A stretch of DNA of 64,000 nucleotides from Methylococcaceae bacterium (GCA_016715325.1 JADKAL010000014.1:310001-374000), one strand, 5' to 3'. Counted from the first letter of the stretch, positions 9,891 through 19,437 are shown. Translations and numbers: made by a program. Notes: generated by a model not told the origin, from the sequence alone.

Positions 9891-10079
9891 ATGAAAGTAA
9901 ATGATGTTTTAATCATACTGAAAAAAGATGGTTGGTATCTTGTTGCAACGCGAGGAAGCCATCGCCAATTCAAGCATCCAATTAAAAGTGGTCGTGTAAC
10001 CGTCCCCGGCAAACTTAATGATGATTTGGCAGCCGGTACTTTGAATAGCATACTCAAACAAGCAAAACTAAAGGAGTAA
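9891..10079 (+). CDS. hicA: HicA family toxin (mRNA interferase)
   Basis: A 62-aa protein with the double-stranded-RNA-binding-like fold of HicA, which cleaves mRNA when not bound by HicB. The catalytic motif GSHRQF with His24 (and Gly22) is intact. The C-terminal VTVPGKLNDDLAAGTLNSILKQ is the conserved helix that packs on the antitoxin. The small size is typical. The hicB ATG follows three bases after the stop, and the hicB Shine-Dalgarno AAAGGAG overlaps the hicA end. Expression appears leaderless from the promoter just upstream. The gene looks functional. Confidence 0.93.
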   Translation: MKVNDVLIILKKDGWYLVATRGSHRQFKHPIKSGRVTVPGKLNDDLAAGTLNSILKQAKLKE

Positions 10080-10082
10080 CCC

Positions 10083-10295
10083 ATGCGTTATGCAATCGTT
10101 GTCGAAAAAGCGGCAAATAATTATTCGGCGTATGTCCCGGATTTGCCAGGGTGTGTTGCCACTGGCTATACAATTGAGGAAGCAGAGCGAGAAATTCGCG
10201 AAGCAATTGAATTTCATCTCGAAGGGATGGTTGAAGAGGGTTTGCCTATTCCGCCGCCAACAAGTACCGTTCATTATATTGAAGTTGCTGCCTAA
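10083..10295 (+). CDS. hicB: HicB family antitoxin
   Basis: A 70-aa antitoxin with the partially degraded RNase-H-like HicB fold (YSAYVPDLPGCVATGYTIEEAE, then IREAIEFHLEGMVEEG, then IPPPTSTVHYIEV). It should bind and neutralise HicA. No C-terminal helix-turn-helix or ribbon-helix-helix is present, so this short version probably cannot autoregulate the operon by binding DNA itself. Its strong AAAGGAG ribosome site, compared with the leaderless toxin gene, would favour antitoxin synthesis. Confidence 0.93.
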   Translation: MRYAIVVEKAANNYSAYVPDLPGCVATGYTIEEAEREIREAIEFHLEGMVEEGLPIPPPTSTVHYIEVAA

Positions 10296-10450
10296 TTTAA
10301 GCGTTTCGGGGTTTTATAACTTAAAGGGCACAAGCCGGGTAGAATAGGCAACGCTTTTCTGCACACGCGGAGCTAATCAATGATGAATACGGTGGGCAAA
10401 AAACCTGCGAACCCTACTTGACTGGCGGCGAACGATTTCCGTAATTTGCT

Positions 10451-11734
10451 ATGCCAAAACTTTATCCAAAACAACGTTGGGTTCCGCCATCAGCCAAACA
10501 AACGAAAATGCCCAAAGCTTCTTTGTTAGGTGTTTTCGCAGAGAAAATCGCATTAATCAGGAAAATTATTTTTGATCTTGGTTTTATTATCTTGATAGTC
10601 ATTTTCATATTAATGCTTGTAAGTGAAATTAGAAGGGATGAAATTATCCTAGATCCGATTGAAATTCCAGAAATCATCAATAAATCTGGTTATACGAGTA
10701 GGGAAGTCGCTGAAAAGCTTCTGGATTCCGCTCAGCGGATTGGATTTGAAGCTAAAGAGAAATCAAAAAACTACTCATGGAATAGAGAAATCAATCAATT
10801 GGGTGAGCTAGGAGCTGAATCGCAGATACCCGATATTCAAATTCCAGTCGCTGGTTTTACTTTGCAGAAGCTTACGCGTTTTTTAAAGAGCGAGTTGAAT
10901 ATTAAAACCATTTATTTGAGTGGTGAAATAATACAAACTGTAAATGGATATAACCTGACTTTACGCAATAACGCAGAAAAAGACGTGCCTACCATTGAGA
11001 TCAGCTCAAATGGTAGCGTGGAACAGCTTCTGAAACTGTCAGGTGGTGAAGCATTATTAAAAATAAGTAAACCGATTATTCCTACTATACAAACCTATCA
11101 TCAGTTTGAAAAGGGACAAACCCCATACAAACTCGATACAACGTATCGGAAATTGAGTGATTTGATTGACTATTGCTTAAAACACCCTCCAGCTAATGAC
11201 GACAAAGTAGCCTATGTACTGCAAGGTAAACTATTCAACGATCTAAATCGGAATGATGAAGCAATTTTGCAATATCAAAAAGCATTGGACCTTGATCCTC
11301 AATATACTATTGCTTACATTGGTTGGGCGGCATCGCTTTATAGCTTGGCTCAGTTTAATGAAGCATTCACCAAGCTCCAAAAAGCGACTGAAATTGACCC
11401 TTATGATTCCACAGTTTATTTCAATTGGTGCGGCATGCTTAATCAGCGTGAGCGTTATGATGAAGCGATAATAAAATGCAAAAAAGCTATAGAACTTGAA
11501 CCGAATTCAGCTGTTGCTTACGTTAATTTGGGTAATGCGTTAGATGAGCTTAAGCAATATAACGAAGCGCTTGCCCAATACAAAAAAGCCAGCGAACTAT
11601 CTACGGATTCTCAAGACTCTAATTTTATATACTACAACTGGGGCATAACGCTCAAAAAACTTGGAAGATATGATGATGCTGAAAAGCTTTTCAAACTTGT
11701 AAAAGATTCCAAAACTGAACCACAAAAGCCATAA
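10451..11734 (+). CDS. Membrane-anchored TPR-repeat protein
   Basis: A 427-aa protein with one membrane segment near residues 38-57 (FIILIVIFILMLVSEI) and a large, probably periplasmic, remainder. Residues 255-420 hold about five tetratricopeptide repeats (NDEAILQYQKALDLDPQYTIAY, QFNEAFTKLQKATEIDP, RYDEAIIKCKKAIELEPNSAV, QYNEALAQYKKASEL, RYDDAEKLFKL). Residues 60-220 lack a motif I recognise. TPRs imply a protein-binding scaffold role. The gene is more A+T-rich than its neighbours and adjoins a toxin-antitoxin pair, so it may be an acquired gene. Confidence 0.75.
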   Translation: MPKLYPKQRWVPPSAKQTKMPKASLLGVFAEKIALIRKIIFDLGFIILIVIFILMLVSEIRRDEIILDPIEIPEIINKSGYTSREVAEKLLDSAQRIGFEAKEKSKNYSWNREINQLGELGAESQIPDIQIPVAGFTLQKLTRFLKSELNIKTIYLSGEIIQTVNGYNLTLRNNAEKDVPTIEISSNGSVEQLLKLSGGEALLKISKPIIPTIQTYHQFEKGQTPYKLDTTYRKLSDLIDYCLKHPPANDDKVAYVLQGKLFNDLNRNDEAILQYQKALDLDPQYTIAYIGWAASLYSLAQFNEAFTKLQKATEIDPYDSTVYFNWCGMLNQRERYDEAIIKCKKAIELEPNSAVAYVNLGNALDELKQYNEALAQYKKASELSTDSQDSNFIYYNWGITLKKLGRYDDAEKLFKLVKDSKTEPQKP

Positions 11735-11769
11735 TAAAATTCTTGGAGCTTTAATATATTTAATGATAA

Positions 11770-12672
11770 ATGAAAAAACAAAAACTCGTCGTCGCTATTT
11801 CCTCCAGAGCCTTATTCGATCTGGACGAATCCCACAAAGTCTTTGAAACGCAAGGTAAAGAAGCGTTTTGCAAATATCAGATCGACCATGAAGACGAGAT
11901 ACTAGCGCCGGGTTACGGTTTTCCGCTGGTTAAAAAATTTCTGTCAATCAACGAGACAAGCCCCGATCAACCGTTGGTTGAAATCATTCTACTGTCGCAA
12001 AACAGCGCCGACACGGGGCTGCGGATTTTCAACTCAATTGCCCACCATAAGCTGAATATTACTCGGGCGGCATTCACCAGCGGCGTGTCTCCCTATTCTT
12101 ATATGTCTGCTTTCGGTGCGCACTTGTTTCTATCCGCTAATGCCGACGATGTTGTGAAAACCCTGGACGCCGGATTTGCGGCGGCAACGATTATGAGCGG
12201 CTCGGCAATTGCCAGCCAAAGTTTGCAGTTGCGTATTGCTTTCGACGGCGATGCGGTCTTGTTTTCGGACGATTCCGAACGGATTTATCAGGAAAAAGGT
12301 CTTGCCGAGTTCGCTGAAAACGAACGCAGTCAGGCTAAAAACCCTTTGCCGGGCGGGCCTTTCAAAGATTTTCTCGCCATGTTGCATCATATCCAGCGGC
12401 AATTCGATCCCGACCAATCCCCCATCAGAACGGCGTTGGTCACGGCGCGCGCCGCGCCTGCACACGAGCGGGTTGTGCGCACGTTAAGGGCTTGGGGTAT
12501 TCGCATCGATGAGGCTTTATTCTTGGGCGGCATGTCCAAAGGCGCGTTTTTAAAAGCCTTCGGTGCGGATATTTTTTTCGACGACCAGCAAGGCCACTGC
12601 GAATCGGCTTCAGCGCATGTTGCCGCCGCGCATGTGCCCCATGGAATTGTAAATCAAAAAAGGGAGAAATAA
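11770..12672 (+). CDS. 5'-nucleotidase (cytosolic NT5C1-like family)
   Basis: A 300-aa protein resembling the bacterial 5-nucleotidase family (PF06189) related to cytosolic 5'-nucleotidase I. The N-terminal LVVAISSRALFDLDESHKVF carries the family's DLD-like phosphohydrolase motif I. RIAFDGDAVLFSDDSE is a second acidic motif, and FLGGMSKGAFLKAFGADIFFDDQ is the C-terminal acidic pair. These are the aspartates used by HAD-type phosphatases. It probably dephosphorylates nucleoside monophosphates in the cytoplasm. The gene is monocistronic, and REP palindromes separate it from epmB. Confidence 0.82.
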   Translation: MKKQKLVVAISSRALFDLDESHKVFETQGKEAFCKYQIDHEDEILAPGYGFPLVKKFLSINETSPDQPLVEIILLSQNSADTGLRIFNSIAHHKLNITRAAFTSGVSPYSYMSAFGAHLFLSANADDVVKTLDAGFAAATIMSGSAIASQSLQLRIAFDGDAVLFSDDSERIYQEKGLAEFAENERSQAKNPLPGGPFKDFLAMLHHIQRQFDPDQSPIRTALVTARAAPAHERVVRTLRAWGIRIDEALFLGGMSKGAFLKAFGADIFFDDQQGHCESASAHVAAAHVPHGIVNQKREK

Positions 12673-12728
12673 TCACTTTAGAGTTGTAATGTTTTCTCTA
12701 TAAAGCAAGAAAAATCAGTTGAGTTTTG

Positions 12729-12805
12729 CCGAATACCGTATACAGTTCGCCCTGAGCCCTTCGACTTCGCTCAGGAGGGCTATGTCGAAGGGTGACGGTA
12801 TTCGG
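12729..12805. repeat. REP-type palindrome
   Basis: A 77-bp imperfect palindrome. The outer arms CCGAATACCGT (12729-12739) and ACGGTATTCGG (12795-12805) are perfect. An inner pair CCCTTCGAC (12757-12765) and GTCGAAGGG (12784-12792) gives a second stem. The TCGAAGGG core recurs in other intergenic regions of the window. Confidence 0.8.
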
Positions 12806-12827
12806 AAAGACCACCAATTTGGTGAGA

Positions 12828-12880
12828 GTGCAACCATCCGTTCATGCTTCGACACACTCAGCACGAACGGATTGTTGCAC
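12828..12880. repeat. Second REP-type palindrome
   Basis: A 53-bp hairpin immediately beside the previous one. GTGCAAC-CA-TCCGTTC pairs with GAACGGA-TT-GTTGCAC (16 positions with two mismatches). The loop carries the CTTCGACACACTCAGCACGA core also seen in the 55.4-kb copy. It lies in the 3'-3' space between the nucleotidase gene and epmB. Confidence 0.75.
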
Positions 12881-12937
12881 GCTTCAACTCATTTTTCTAG
12901 GATTATCAAACGGAAAGCATACCCACTAAGACGCCGA

Positions 12938-13948
12938 CTAAAGTACAATTTGCTTCGATTCGGCACCCGCAATTTCCTTCACTAACTTGGGTACTAAATA
13001 ACCGGGAAGGCGGTGTTGCACTTGTTCAATTAATCCCTTCGCGTCGTTGTCGGATACGGCAAAATGTCCTGTGCCAATGGCTTTATCCAGAATATGTAAA
13101 TAGTAAGGCAGAATGCCATTGTCGAACAGTTTCTCGCTCAAGGTGCACAAAACATCGGCTTGATCGTTGATACCTTTAAGTAAGACCGATTGATTCAACA
13201 ATGTAATATTGGGATGTCTAATTCGCCGGATAGCCATCTCGACGTTTTCAGTCAGTTCGTTGGCGTGGTTGCAATGCACGACCAAAATTATTTTCTTTTT
13301 ACTGTCGGCCAACAAGTCGGCAAATGCTTTTGTGATGCGCGCTGGCAGTACAATCGGCAAACGGGTATGAATTCGGATGCGTTTGATGTGATTGATCGTT
13401 TCCAGATGTCGGATGAGTTGCGCTAAGCGGGCATCGTTCAGCAGCAAAGGATCGCCGCCGCTTAAAATGATTTCTGATAAGGTGGAATCTTGCTGAATGT
13501 GTTCAATTACCTGCGATTCCTGCTGTTTACTGAGTTGCATGTCCTGATAAGGAAAGTTACGGCGAAAGCAATACCGGCAATTGATTGCGCAAGCGCCGGT
13601 ATTAATCAGTAAAGCGCGGCCATGATATTTGTGCAATAAACCAGGCATGACAACGGAATTAAGATCGCCTACCGGATCGGCAATAAAGCCGGAAACTTCG
13701 ACTAATTCATCATTTACCGGCAGAACCTGCCGTAATAAAGGATCGTCCGGGTTGCCCTTTTCCATTGCTTCCGCAAAGCTTAAGGGTACGCGCATTTGAA
13801 ATTGTTTGGCGGCTATGCTGGAAGTCGGCAGGTTTTCAATCGCCAACTCGAGATAAGCGCATAAATCCTCAATTTTAGTGAAGGCCTCGGAAAGTTGTTG
13901 CTGCCAATTAAGGGTGAAATGAAGCGAATCGGGGTGTCTTCTGGGCAT
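12938..13948 (-). CDS. epmB: EF-P beta-lysylation protein EpmB (radical-SAM lysine 2,3-aminomutase)
   Basis: EpmB converts (S)-alpha-lysine to (R)-beta-lysine for transfer to elongation factor P. The radical-SAM cluster motif C-x3-C-x2-C is in GACAINCRYCFRR. LSGGDPLLLND is the SAM-binding glycine motif, and RIRIHTRLPIVLP is the aminomutase region. At 336 aa it matches EpmB and is shorter than catabolic KamA. It is divergent from efp with about 80 bp between starts. Together with epmA downstream of efp, the three genes form a complete EF-P lysylation module. The hydroxylase EpmC is not seen here. Confidence 0.93.
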   Translation of the reverse strand: MPRRHPDSLHFTLNWQQQLSEAFTKIEDLCAYLELAIENLPTSSIAAKQFQMRVPLSFAEAMEKGNPDDPLLRQVLPVNDELVEVSGFIADPVGDLNSVVMPGLLHKYHGRALLINTGACAINCRYCFRRNFPYQDMQLSKQQESQVIEHIQQDSTLSEIILSGGDPLLLNDARLAQLIRHLETINHIKRIRIHTRLPIVLPARITKAFADLLADSKKKIILVVHCNHANELTENVEMAIRRIRHPNITLLNQSVLLKGINDQADVLCTLSEKLFDNGILPYYLHILDKAIGTGHFAVSDNDAKGLIEQVQHRLPGYLVPKLVKEIAGAESKQIVL

Positions 13949-14030
13949 TTAGGGCGTAATTAAGTTTCTGTCGAGGTCAACGTCTATTATAATGCCGCAA
14001 TTTAGTTTATTGATTCGATTAGAGGATAGA

Positions 14031-14600
14031 ATGGCTGTTTATAGCACTAATGAGTTCAAAGCCGGATTGAAGGTCATGTTAGACAACGATCCCTGCGCAA
14101 TCATTGAAAACGAGTTCGTCAAGCCGGGGAAAGGCCAAGCATTCAACCGGGTCAAAATCCGGAACCTCAAGACGGGACGCGTGATTGAGCGGACTTTCAA
14201 ATCAGGCGAAAGCTTAGAAGGTGCAGATGTTGTCGATGTCGATATGCAATATCTTTATAACGACGGCGAATATCGACATTTTATGCAGCCTGAAACCTTC
14301 GAACAATATCAAGCGGATGAAAAAATCGTCGGCGAAGCGGCTAAATGGTTAAGAGATCAGGATTCATGTACCGTTACCTTATGGAACGATGCGCCGTTGG
14401 CGGTAGTACCGGCTAATTTCGTCGAATTGGAAATTGTTGAAACCGATCCAGGCGTTCGCGGCGATACGTCAGGCGGCGGCGGTAAACCGGCTAAATTGGC
14501 GACAGGCGCTGTAGTTAGAGTGCCGTTGTTTGTGCAGACCGGGGAAGTCATTAAAGTTGATACCCGTACCGGTGAATATATTTCGAGAGTAAAAGAATAA
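14031..14600 (+). CDS. efp: Elongation factor P
   Basis: EF-P rescues ribosomes stalled at polyproline stretches. Residues 30-36 are VKPGKGQ, with Lys34 at exactly the position beta-lysylated in E. coli, which agrees with the neighbouring epmA and epmB. The KOW-like N-domain and two OB domains are present, ending [11 protein letters not shown]. Length is 189 aa. The frame is open upstream to 13992, but the conserved N-terminus [10 protein letters not shown] and the AGAGGA ribosome site set the start at 14031. A perfect -10 TATAAT lies at 13988-13993, though its -35 is weak. Confidence 0.97.
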   Translation: MAVYSTNEFKAGLKVMLDNDPCAIIENEFVKPGKGQAFNRVKIRNLKTGRVIERTFKSGESLEGADVVDVDMQYLYNDGEYRHFMQPETFEQYQADEKIVGEAAKWLRDQDSCTVTLWNDAPLAVVPANFVELEIVETDPGVRGDTSGGGGKPAKLATGAVVRVPLFVQTGEVIKVDTRTGEYISRVKE

Positions 14601-14635
14601 AATCTCGTTCGAATAAAGGATTAAGGCCGAATAAT

Positions 14636-15616
14636 TTGAGCGTGGATTGGCAACCGGGCTGTTCATTGCAGATGCTGCATCTGCGAGCCAAGATGCTGCA
14701 AAATATTCGGAAATTCTTCGCGGAGAGATCGGTATTAGAAGTCGAAACACCTTTGTTAGGTTCGGCAATCGGAACTGATCCGCAACTGGATTTTTTTACG
14801 ACAACGTTTCAGTGGTCGCCGATGCAGCAAAAATTATTTTTGCAAACATCGCCGGAATTCGCCATGAAACGATTGCTTGCCTCCGGGAGCGGGTCGATCT
14901 ATCAAATTTGCAAGGCGTTCAGGAACGGCGAATCGGGACGATTCCATAATCCCGAGTTTACGATGCTGGAATGGTATCGTGTCGGTTATAGTTTGCCGGA
15001 ATTAATGTCGGAAATCGACGAGTTAATGATGCAGCTTTTCGATGGCATAAAATCATTCCAGCCTGCCGAGAAAATCACATATCAAGCCGTTTTCAAAAGC
15101 TATACGAACTTGGATCCCATAGCTTTTTCATACGAAGACTATGCTGCTTATGCTCGGAATCATGGGATTAGCGAAGCGATAACGATCTGCGGGCAGGATC
15201 AGTCCGCATGGCTTGATTTTATTTTCAGCCATCATATTCAGCCGCATTTGGGTTGGGATTCGATTTGCCTAATCTATGGGTATCCGGCTTGTTTTTCTTC
15301 CTTGGCTCGGGTTAATGCGGAAAACAGCGCAATAACCGACCGTGTCGAGCTTTTTATTCAAGGTGTTGAATTAGGAAACGGTTATTATGAACTCGGCGAC
15401 TTTAAAGAGCAGTCTAGCCGGTTCGACCGGGAAATTGCAGCGAGGAAAGCGTCGGAACGCCCTGACATTGTTAAAGATAACAAGCTGCTTGCGGCGCTTG
15501 AAGCGGGGTTACCGGACTGCTCCGGCATTGCAATCGGATTGGATAGAGTGTTAATGCTACTTTCTGAAAGTGCTTCGATTGACGAAGTTTTGTCTTTTTC
15601 GATAAGCAGGGCTTAA
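14636..15616 (+). CDS. epmA: EF-P--(R)-beta-lysine ligase
   Basis: EpmA (GenX/PoxA/YjeA) is a class II lysyl-tRNA synthetase paralog without the anticodon domain that attaches beta-lysine to Lys34 of EF-P. The class II motifs are visible: VLEVETPLLGSAIGTDPQL (motif 1), FRNGESGRFHNPEFTMLEWY (motif 2) and SGIAIGLDRVLML (motif 3). Length is 326 aa, the same as the family. The start appears to be TTG at 14636, with GTG 14642 as an alternative and an AAGG upstream. It lies 35 bp after efp on the same strand and is likely cotranscribed. Confidence 0.95.
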   Translation: MSVDWQPGCSLQMLHLRAKMLQNIRKFFAERSVLEVETPLLGSAIGTDPQLDFFTTTFQWSPMQQKLFLQTSPEFAMKRLLASGSGSIYQICKAFRNGESGRFHNPEFTMLEWYRVGYSLPELMSEIDELMMQLFDGIKSFQPAEKITYQAVFKSYTNLDPIAFSYEDYAAYARNHGISEAITICGQDQSAWLDFIFSHHIQPHLGWDSICLIYGYPACFSSLARVNAENSAITDRVELFIQGVELGNGYYELGDFKEQSSRFDREIAARKASERPDIVKDNKLLAALEAGLPDCSGIAIGLDRVLMLLSESASIDEVLSFSISRA

Positions 15617-15688
15617 GCTGAATAAATATTTGCTGTATTATAATCAAACAGTTTCCGTAAATGGGCGTGACTTTACTTTAAGCTTAGA

Positions 15689-18010
15689 ATGAAAACACAT
15701 ATCTTTGTACGTTTTTTACTGTTATGCCTGTTATTGATTTCACAATCGGTAAGAAGCGACGACGACTTCATTGTGAGCGATATTCAAGTAAAAGGCTTGC
15801 AACGGATCTCGGAAGGAACCGTTTTCAACTATCTGCCTGTCAATGTCGGCGAACGATTTTCCTTAAACAATGTCGGACCGGCAATCAAAGCCTTATTCAA
15901 AACCGGATTCTTCAAAGATGTCACTTTGGAGCGCGACGGTTCGGTTTTAATCGTAAATGTCGTTGAGCGGCCCTCCATCGCAAAAGTCATCTTTGAAGGC
16001 AATAAAGACCTCAGTAAAGAGGACTTGACGAAAGCGTTAGATAAAATCGGTTTATCCGAAGGTAAGATTTTCGACCGTTCTATCTTGGACAAAGTCGAAC
16101 TGGAATTAAAACGGCAATATTTAAGTCACGGCAAATACAGTTTGAAGATCAAAACGGAAGTGGCTGATTTAACGCGTAATAGGGTCGGTATAAGAATCAA
16201 CATCTCCGAAGGGCGGGTTTCTAAAATCAAAGAAATTAATATTGTCGGCAATAAAGTGTTCGACGACGCCACTCTTCTAAAAAAACTCGAGCTTAACACA
16301 ACAAACCTATTGTCTTTTTACAGTAAAGACGACCAGTATTCCAAGCAGAAACTCTCGGCCGATTTGGAAACGTTGCGCTCGTATTATTTGGATAGAGGCT
16401 ACATTAACTTCAATATCGAATCGACTCAGGTGGCGATTACGCCGGATAAAAAAGACATTTACGTCACTATTAACGTTAAAGAAGGCGACATCTATAATCT
16501 CGATAAAGTTAAATTGACCGGTAATCTAATTGTTAAACCCGATGAATTAATTAAACTGATGACTGTAGGTCCCGGTGAGATTTTCTCAAGAAAAAACGCC
16601 ACTGAAACCTCAAAAGCGATACAAGATCGTTTAGGCGACGAAGGTTATGCTTTCGCGAACGTTAATATGGTGCCGGAAATTCATGAAAATAACAAAACCG
16701 TGGATATGGCGTTTTTTGTCGATCCTGGGAAGCGGGCCTATGTTCACCGGATCAACTTTACCGGTAATACGAAAACTCGCGATGAAGTCTTACGCCGCGA
16801 AATGCGGCAAATGGAATCGAGTTGGGCGTCAAGCACCAAAATCGAGCGTTCAAAAACACGGTTAGAACGACTAGGTTACTTTGAGACGGTGAATGTCGAA
16901 ACACCGCCGGTTCCCGGAACGGCCGATCAAATCGATGTCAATTACTCGGTCGTCGAAAAATCCTCGGGTAATTTGTCGGCAGGTATCGGATTTTCTCAGG
17001 TGCAAGGAATTGTTATCAACGCCAACCTTTCGCAAGATAACGTTTTCGGTTCGGGCAAGCGGGTTAACTTAGCCTTTAACAACAGTGATTTCTTGACCAG
17101 TTACCAATTCGGCTTTTTTAATCCTTATTTTACAACCGACGGTGTGAGTTTAGGTTACAACCTAGGTTATACCGATCGAAATGCGGGCCAAATTAACATT
17201 ACCAATTATTCAACGTCGATTGCGAATGCCGGTTTGGATTTCGGCATACCCTTGAACGAATTCGATCAGTTACGCGCCGGTCTTGATTTGAAATACACCC
17301 AACTTAAAAATATCGATAATTCTTCTAAAGAAATACAGAGCTTTGTTGCGGATAACGGTAATCATTATCTGACATTCGCGCCTTCTATAGGTTGGACGCA
17401 CGATACCTTAAATCGCGCTATATTTCCGAATAAAGGCGGACAACAACGTTTATCAGGCTTGATAACGCTACCTGGCGTGAGCGACCTAGAATATTACAAG
17501 ATCAACTACAAGCATCAAGAATATTTCCCTTTATCCTCCGATTTTACATTCCGTTTACTGGCTGATGTTGCCTATGGGGACGGTTACGGCGACACTAACG
17601 GGTTGCCGTTTTTTGAAAATTATTACGGGGGTGGAACGGGATCTGTTAGAGGGTTCAGGAACAATACCATCGGCCCTCGAGATACTCCGGTTACAAGTTC
17701 AGGCCGAAATCGTCTTCCTTTCGGCGGTTCTACCAAGGTTGTTGGGAGCGCCGAATTATTTTTTCCGGTACCATTTCTACCCGAGACAAAATCAGTTCGA
17801 TTAGGAACATTTATCGATGCTGGTAGCATTGAAGATAACATCGGCATCACACTCAAATATTCGGCTGGATTATCCGGTGAGTGGTTGTCGCCGTTCGGTG
17901 CATTGTCGGTTAGCGCCGCATTGCCGCTGAATGCAGAGCCTTTCGATGCGGGTAAAGGGACCGGCGATGAAAAGCAAATATTCCAATTTAACTTCGGTCA
18001 AAATTTTTAA
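15689..18010 (+). CDS. bamA: Outer membrane protein assembly factor BamA
   Basis: BamA is the Omp85 core of the beta-barrel assembly machinery. A signal peptide covers residues 1-23 (hydrophobic LLLCLLLISQSV, cleavage after RS). Five POTRA domains follow to about residue 420, and a 16-strand barrel ends in the aromatic C-terminus FNFGQNF. The barrel carries GTGSVRGF, the conserved VRGF loop-6 motif. Length (773 aa) is normal. A perfect -10 TATAAT occurs at 15639-15644. The usual upstream partner rseP is not present, and epmA precedes it instead. bamD lies 40 kb away at 58.0 kb. Confidence 0.97.
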   Translation: MKTHIFVRFLLLCLLLISQSVRSDDDFIVSDIQVKGLQRISEGTVFNYLPVNVGERFSLNNVGPAIKALFKTGFFKDVTLERDGSVLIVNVVERPSIAKVIFEGNKDLSKEDLTKALDKIGLSEGKIFDRSILDKVELELKRQYLSHGKYSLKIKTEVADLTRNRVGIRINISEGRVSKIKEINIVGNKVFDDATLLKKLELNTTNLLSFYSKDDQYSKQKLSADLETLRSYYLDRGYINFNIESTQVAITPDKKDIYVTINVKEGDIYNLDKVKLTGNLIVKPDELIKLMTVGPGEIFSRKNATETSKAIQDRLGDEGYAFANVNMVPEIHENNKTVDMAFFVDPGKRAYVHRINFTGNTKTRDEVLRREMRQMESSWASSTKIERSKTRLERLGYFETVNVETPPVPGTADQIDVNYSVVEKSSGNLSAGIGFSQVQGIVINANLSQDNVFGSGKRVNLAFNNSDFLTSYQFGFFNPYFTTDGVSLGYNLGYTDRNAGQINITNYSTSIANAGLDFGIPLNEFDQLRAGLDLKYTQLKNIDNSSKEIQSFVADNGNHYLTFAPSIGWTHDTLNRAIFPNKGGQQRLSGLITLPGVSDLEYYKINYKHQEYFPLSSDFTFRLLADVAYGDGYGDTNGLPFFENYYGGGTGSVRGFRNNTIGPRDTPVTSSGRNRLPFGGSTKVVGSAELFFPVPFLPETKSVRLGTFIDAGSIEDNIGITLKYSAGLSGEWLSPFGALSVSAALPLNAEPFDAGKGTGDEKQIFQFNFGQNF

Positions 18011-18430
18011 GCAATTATGTTAAAAGTGTCAAAAAGCGCTTATTGATCTTGATGTTTTACCTAATCAGCAAGCAAAGAAATGGTTGCTGTATTTGAACAT
18101 TATATTGATAAGTTTTTAGTTTAGCGGTCAAATCCCCTATAATCATACAATCTTCGCTGCAAGTGATTAGATAATTATTCCGGTCAGGTTGTTAATTTCT
18201 GTATTCATGTTCATAGAACGAAGAGTAATACGCTTGATAAGCCGCTGAATTAGGTTTACGGTCATTTGGTTTTGATAGATTAATTTGATGTTAATCGGTA
18301 TTCTCCCGGCGCATTCGCCGATTTATCCGGTTGACCGTTGTGGTATTTTTTGAATACCTGTAATTGTTGTGCGGAAGACATTCGTCTTTCTGATAGAATT
18401 TTTAACTGTAATTTGGAGATCGATTCAACG
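18011..18430. other. Non-coding interval between bamA and skp (420 bp)
   Basis: No supported gene. The region is A+T-rich, without a clear terminator after bamA. A reading frame continuous with skp extends back to 18338 but lacks the signal-peptide start, so it is leader. The segment probably contains the skp promoter (TTGTGC-like and TAGAAT-like boxes near 18367 and 18394 are 21 bp apart, too far for a confident call). Confidence 0.5.
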
Positions 18431-18934
18431 ATGAAAACAAAAATAGCATCATTTTTAGGCTTATTGCTGGTTGCCAATGTCGCTTCTGCCGACCTTAAAA
18501 TCGGCGTAGTCAACATAGCTGCCGTGCTGGAAAAGGCACCGCAAGCCGAAAAAGCAAAAAAACGGCTGGAACAAGAATTTAAGCCAAGAGATAACCAATT
18601 GGCATCAAGCCAAAAAGACATTCAAAGCATGGAAGAAAAATTGAATAAAGACGCTTCCGTCATGAGCGAATCGCAACGTAACAAACTGGAAACCGATATC
18701 CAAAATAAAGTTCGCGATTTCAGACGTCAACAAAAAGAATTTGCTGAAGACTTCAATACTCGCCGTAACGACGAACTCAGCAAACTGCAACGCCGTCTCG
18801 TTGAAGCGACAAAGTCCATTGCAAAAGATCAAGAATTCGATTTAATCTTGTTGAAAGACGGCGTTATTTATTCGAGCGATCAATTGGATATCACCAGCCA
18901 ATTGCAACAAAAAATTGCGACAATGCCCGAATAA
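18431..18934 (+). CDS. skp: Periplasmic chaperone Skp/OmpH family
   Basis: Skp holds unfolded outer-membrane proteins in the periplasm on their way to BamA. The signal peptide is MKTKIASFLGLLLVANVASA, cleaved before DLKIGVVN. The mature part is a long charged coiled coil (EKAKKRLEQEFKPRDNQLASS and on), as in the tentacles of the trimer. Length is 167 aa. The ATG at 18431 is chosen because it starts the signal peptide. The upstream in-frame extension is not hydrophobic. Position directly after bamA is the conserved context. Confidence 0.93.
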   Translation: MKTKIASFLGLLLVANVASADLKIGVVNIAAVLEKAPQAEKAKKRLEQEFKPRDNQLASSQKDIQSMEEKLNKDASVMSESQRNKLETDIQNKVRDFRRQQKEFAEDFNTRRNDELSKLQRRLVEATKSIAKDQEFDLILLKDGVIYSSDQLDITSQLQQKIATMPE

Positions 18935-18994
18935 CGGCAAGTATTGGAAAGTATTTAACCTCAGTGTTACTTGATTAGTTAAGCTTAAAAATAC

Positions 18995-19435
18995 ATGTCC
19001 ATTACATTAGATATATTGCAAATTCAAGAGTTTTTACCGCATCGATACCCTTTTTTGCTGGTTGATAAAGTTGTTGAGTGCGAACCTGGCGTTTTATTGC
19101 GGGCGGTAAAAAATGTGACGTATAACGAACCGTTTTTCCAAGGACATTTTCCGCAAAAACCGATATTCCCAGGCGTTCTGATATTAGAAGCCTTAGCTCA
19201 AGCGACCGGCTTGCTGGCTTCGGAATCATCCGACGAATTAGGCGGTATGATTTACTACCTCGTTGGAATCGATAATGCAAAATTCAAACGTCCTGTTGTA
19301 CCGGGAGATCAGCTGATGCTGGAGGTCAAATTCGTAAGAAGCAAACGCAATATTTGGGCGTTCGATTGCCGTGCCGAAGTTGAGGGTGAATTTGTCGCGA
19401 GCGCCGAGATTCGTTGTGCAGCGGTGGTGCCCTAA
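18995..19435 (+). CDS. fabZ: 3-hydroxyacyl-ACP dehydratase FabZ
   Basis: FabZ dehydrates beta-hydroxyacyl-ACP in fatty-acid elongation and competes with lipid A synthesis for hydroxyacyl chains. The hot-dog fold catalytic His is in [15 protein letters not shown] and the catalytic Glu in [25 protein letters not shown] is the N-terminal signature. The 146-aa length is standard. lpxA begins two bases after its stop, so the two are coupled. lpxD, which normally sits between skp and fabZ, is absent here. Confidence 0.96.
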   Translation: MSITLDILQIQEFLPHRYPFLLVDKVVECEPGVLLRAVKNVTYNEPFFQGHFPQKPIFPGVLILEALAQATGLLASESSDELGGMIYYLVGIDNAKFKRPVVPGDQLMLEVKFVRSKRNIWAFDCRAEVEGEFVASAEIRCAAVVP

Positions 19436-19437
19436 TT

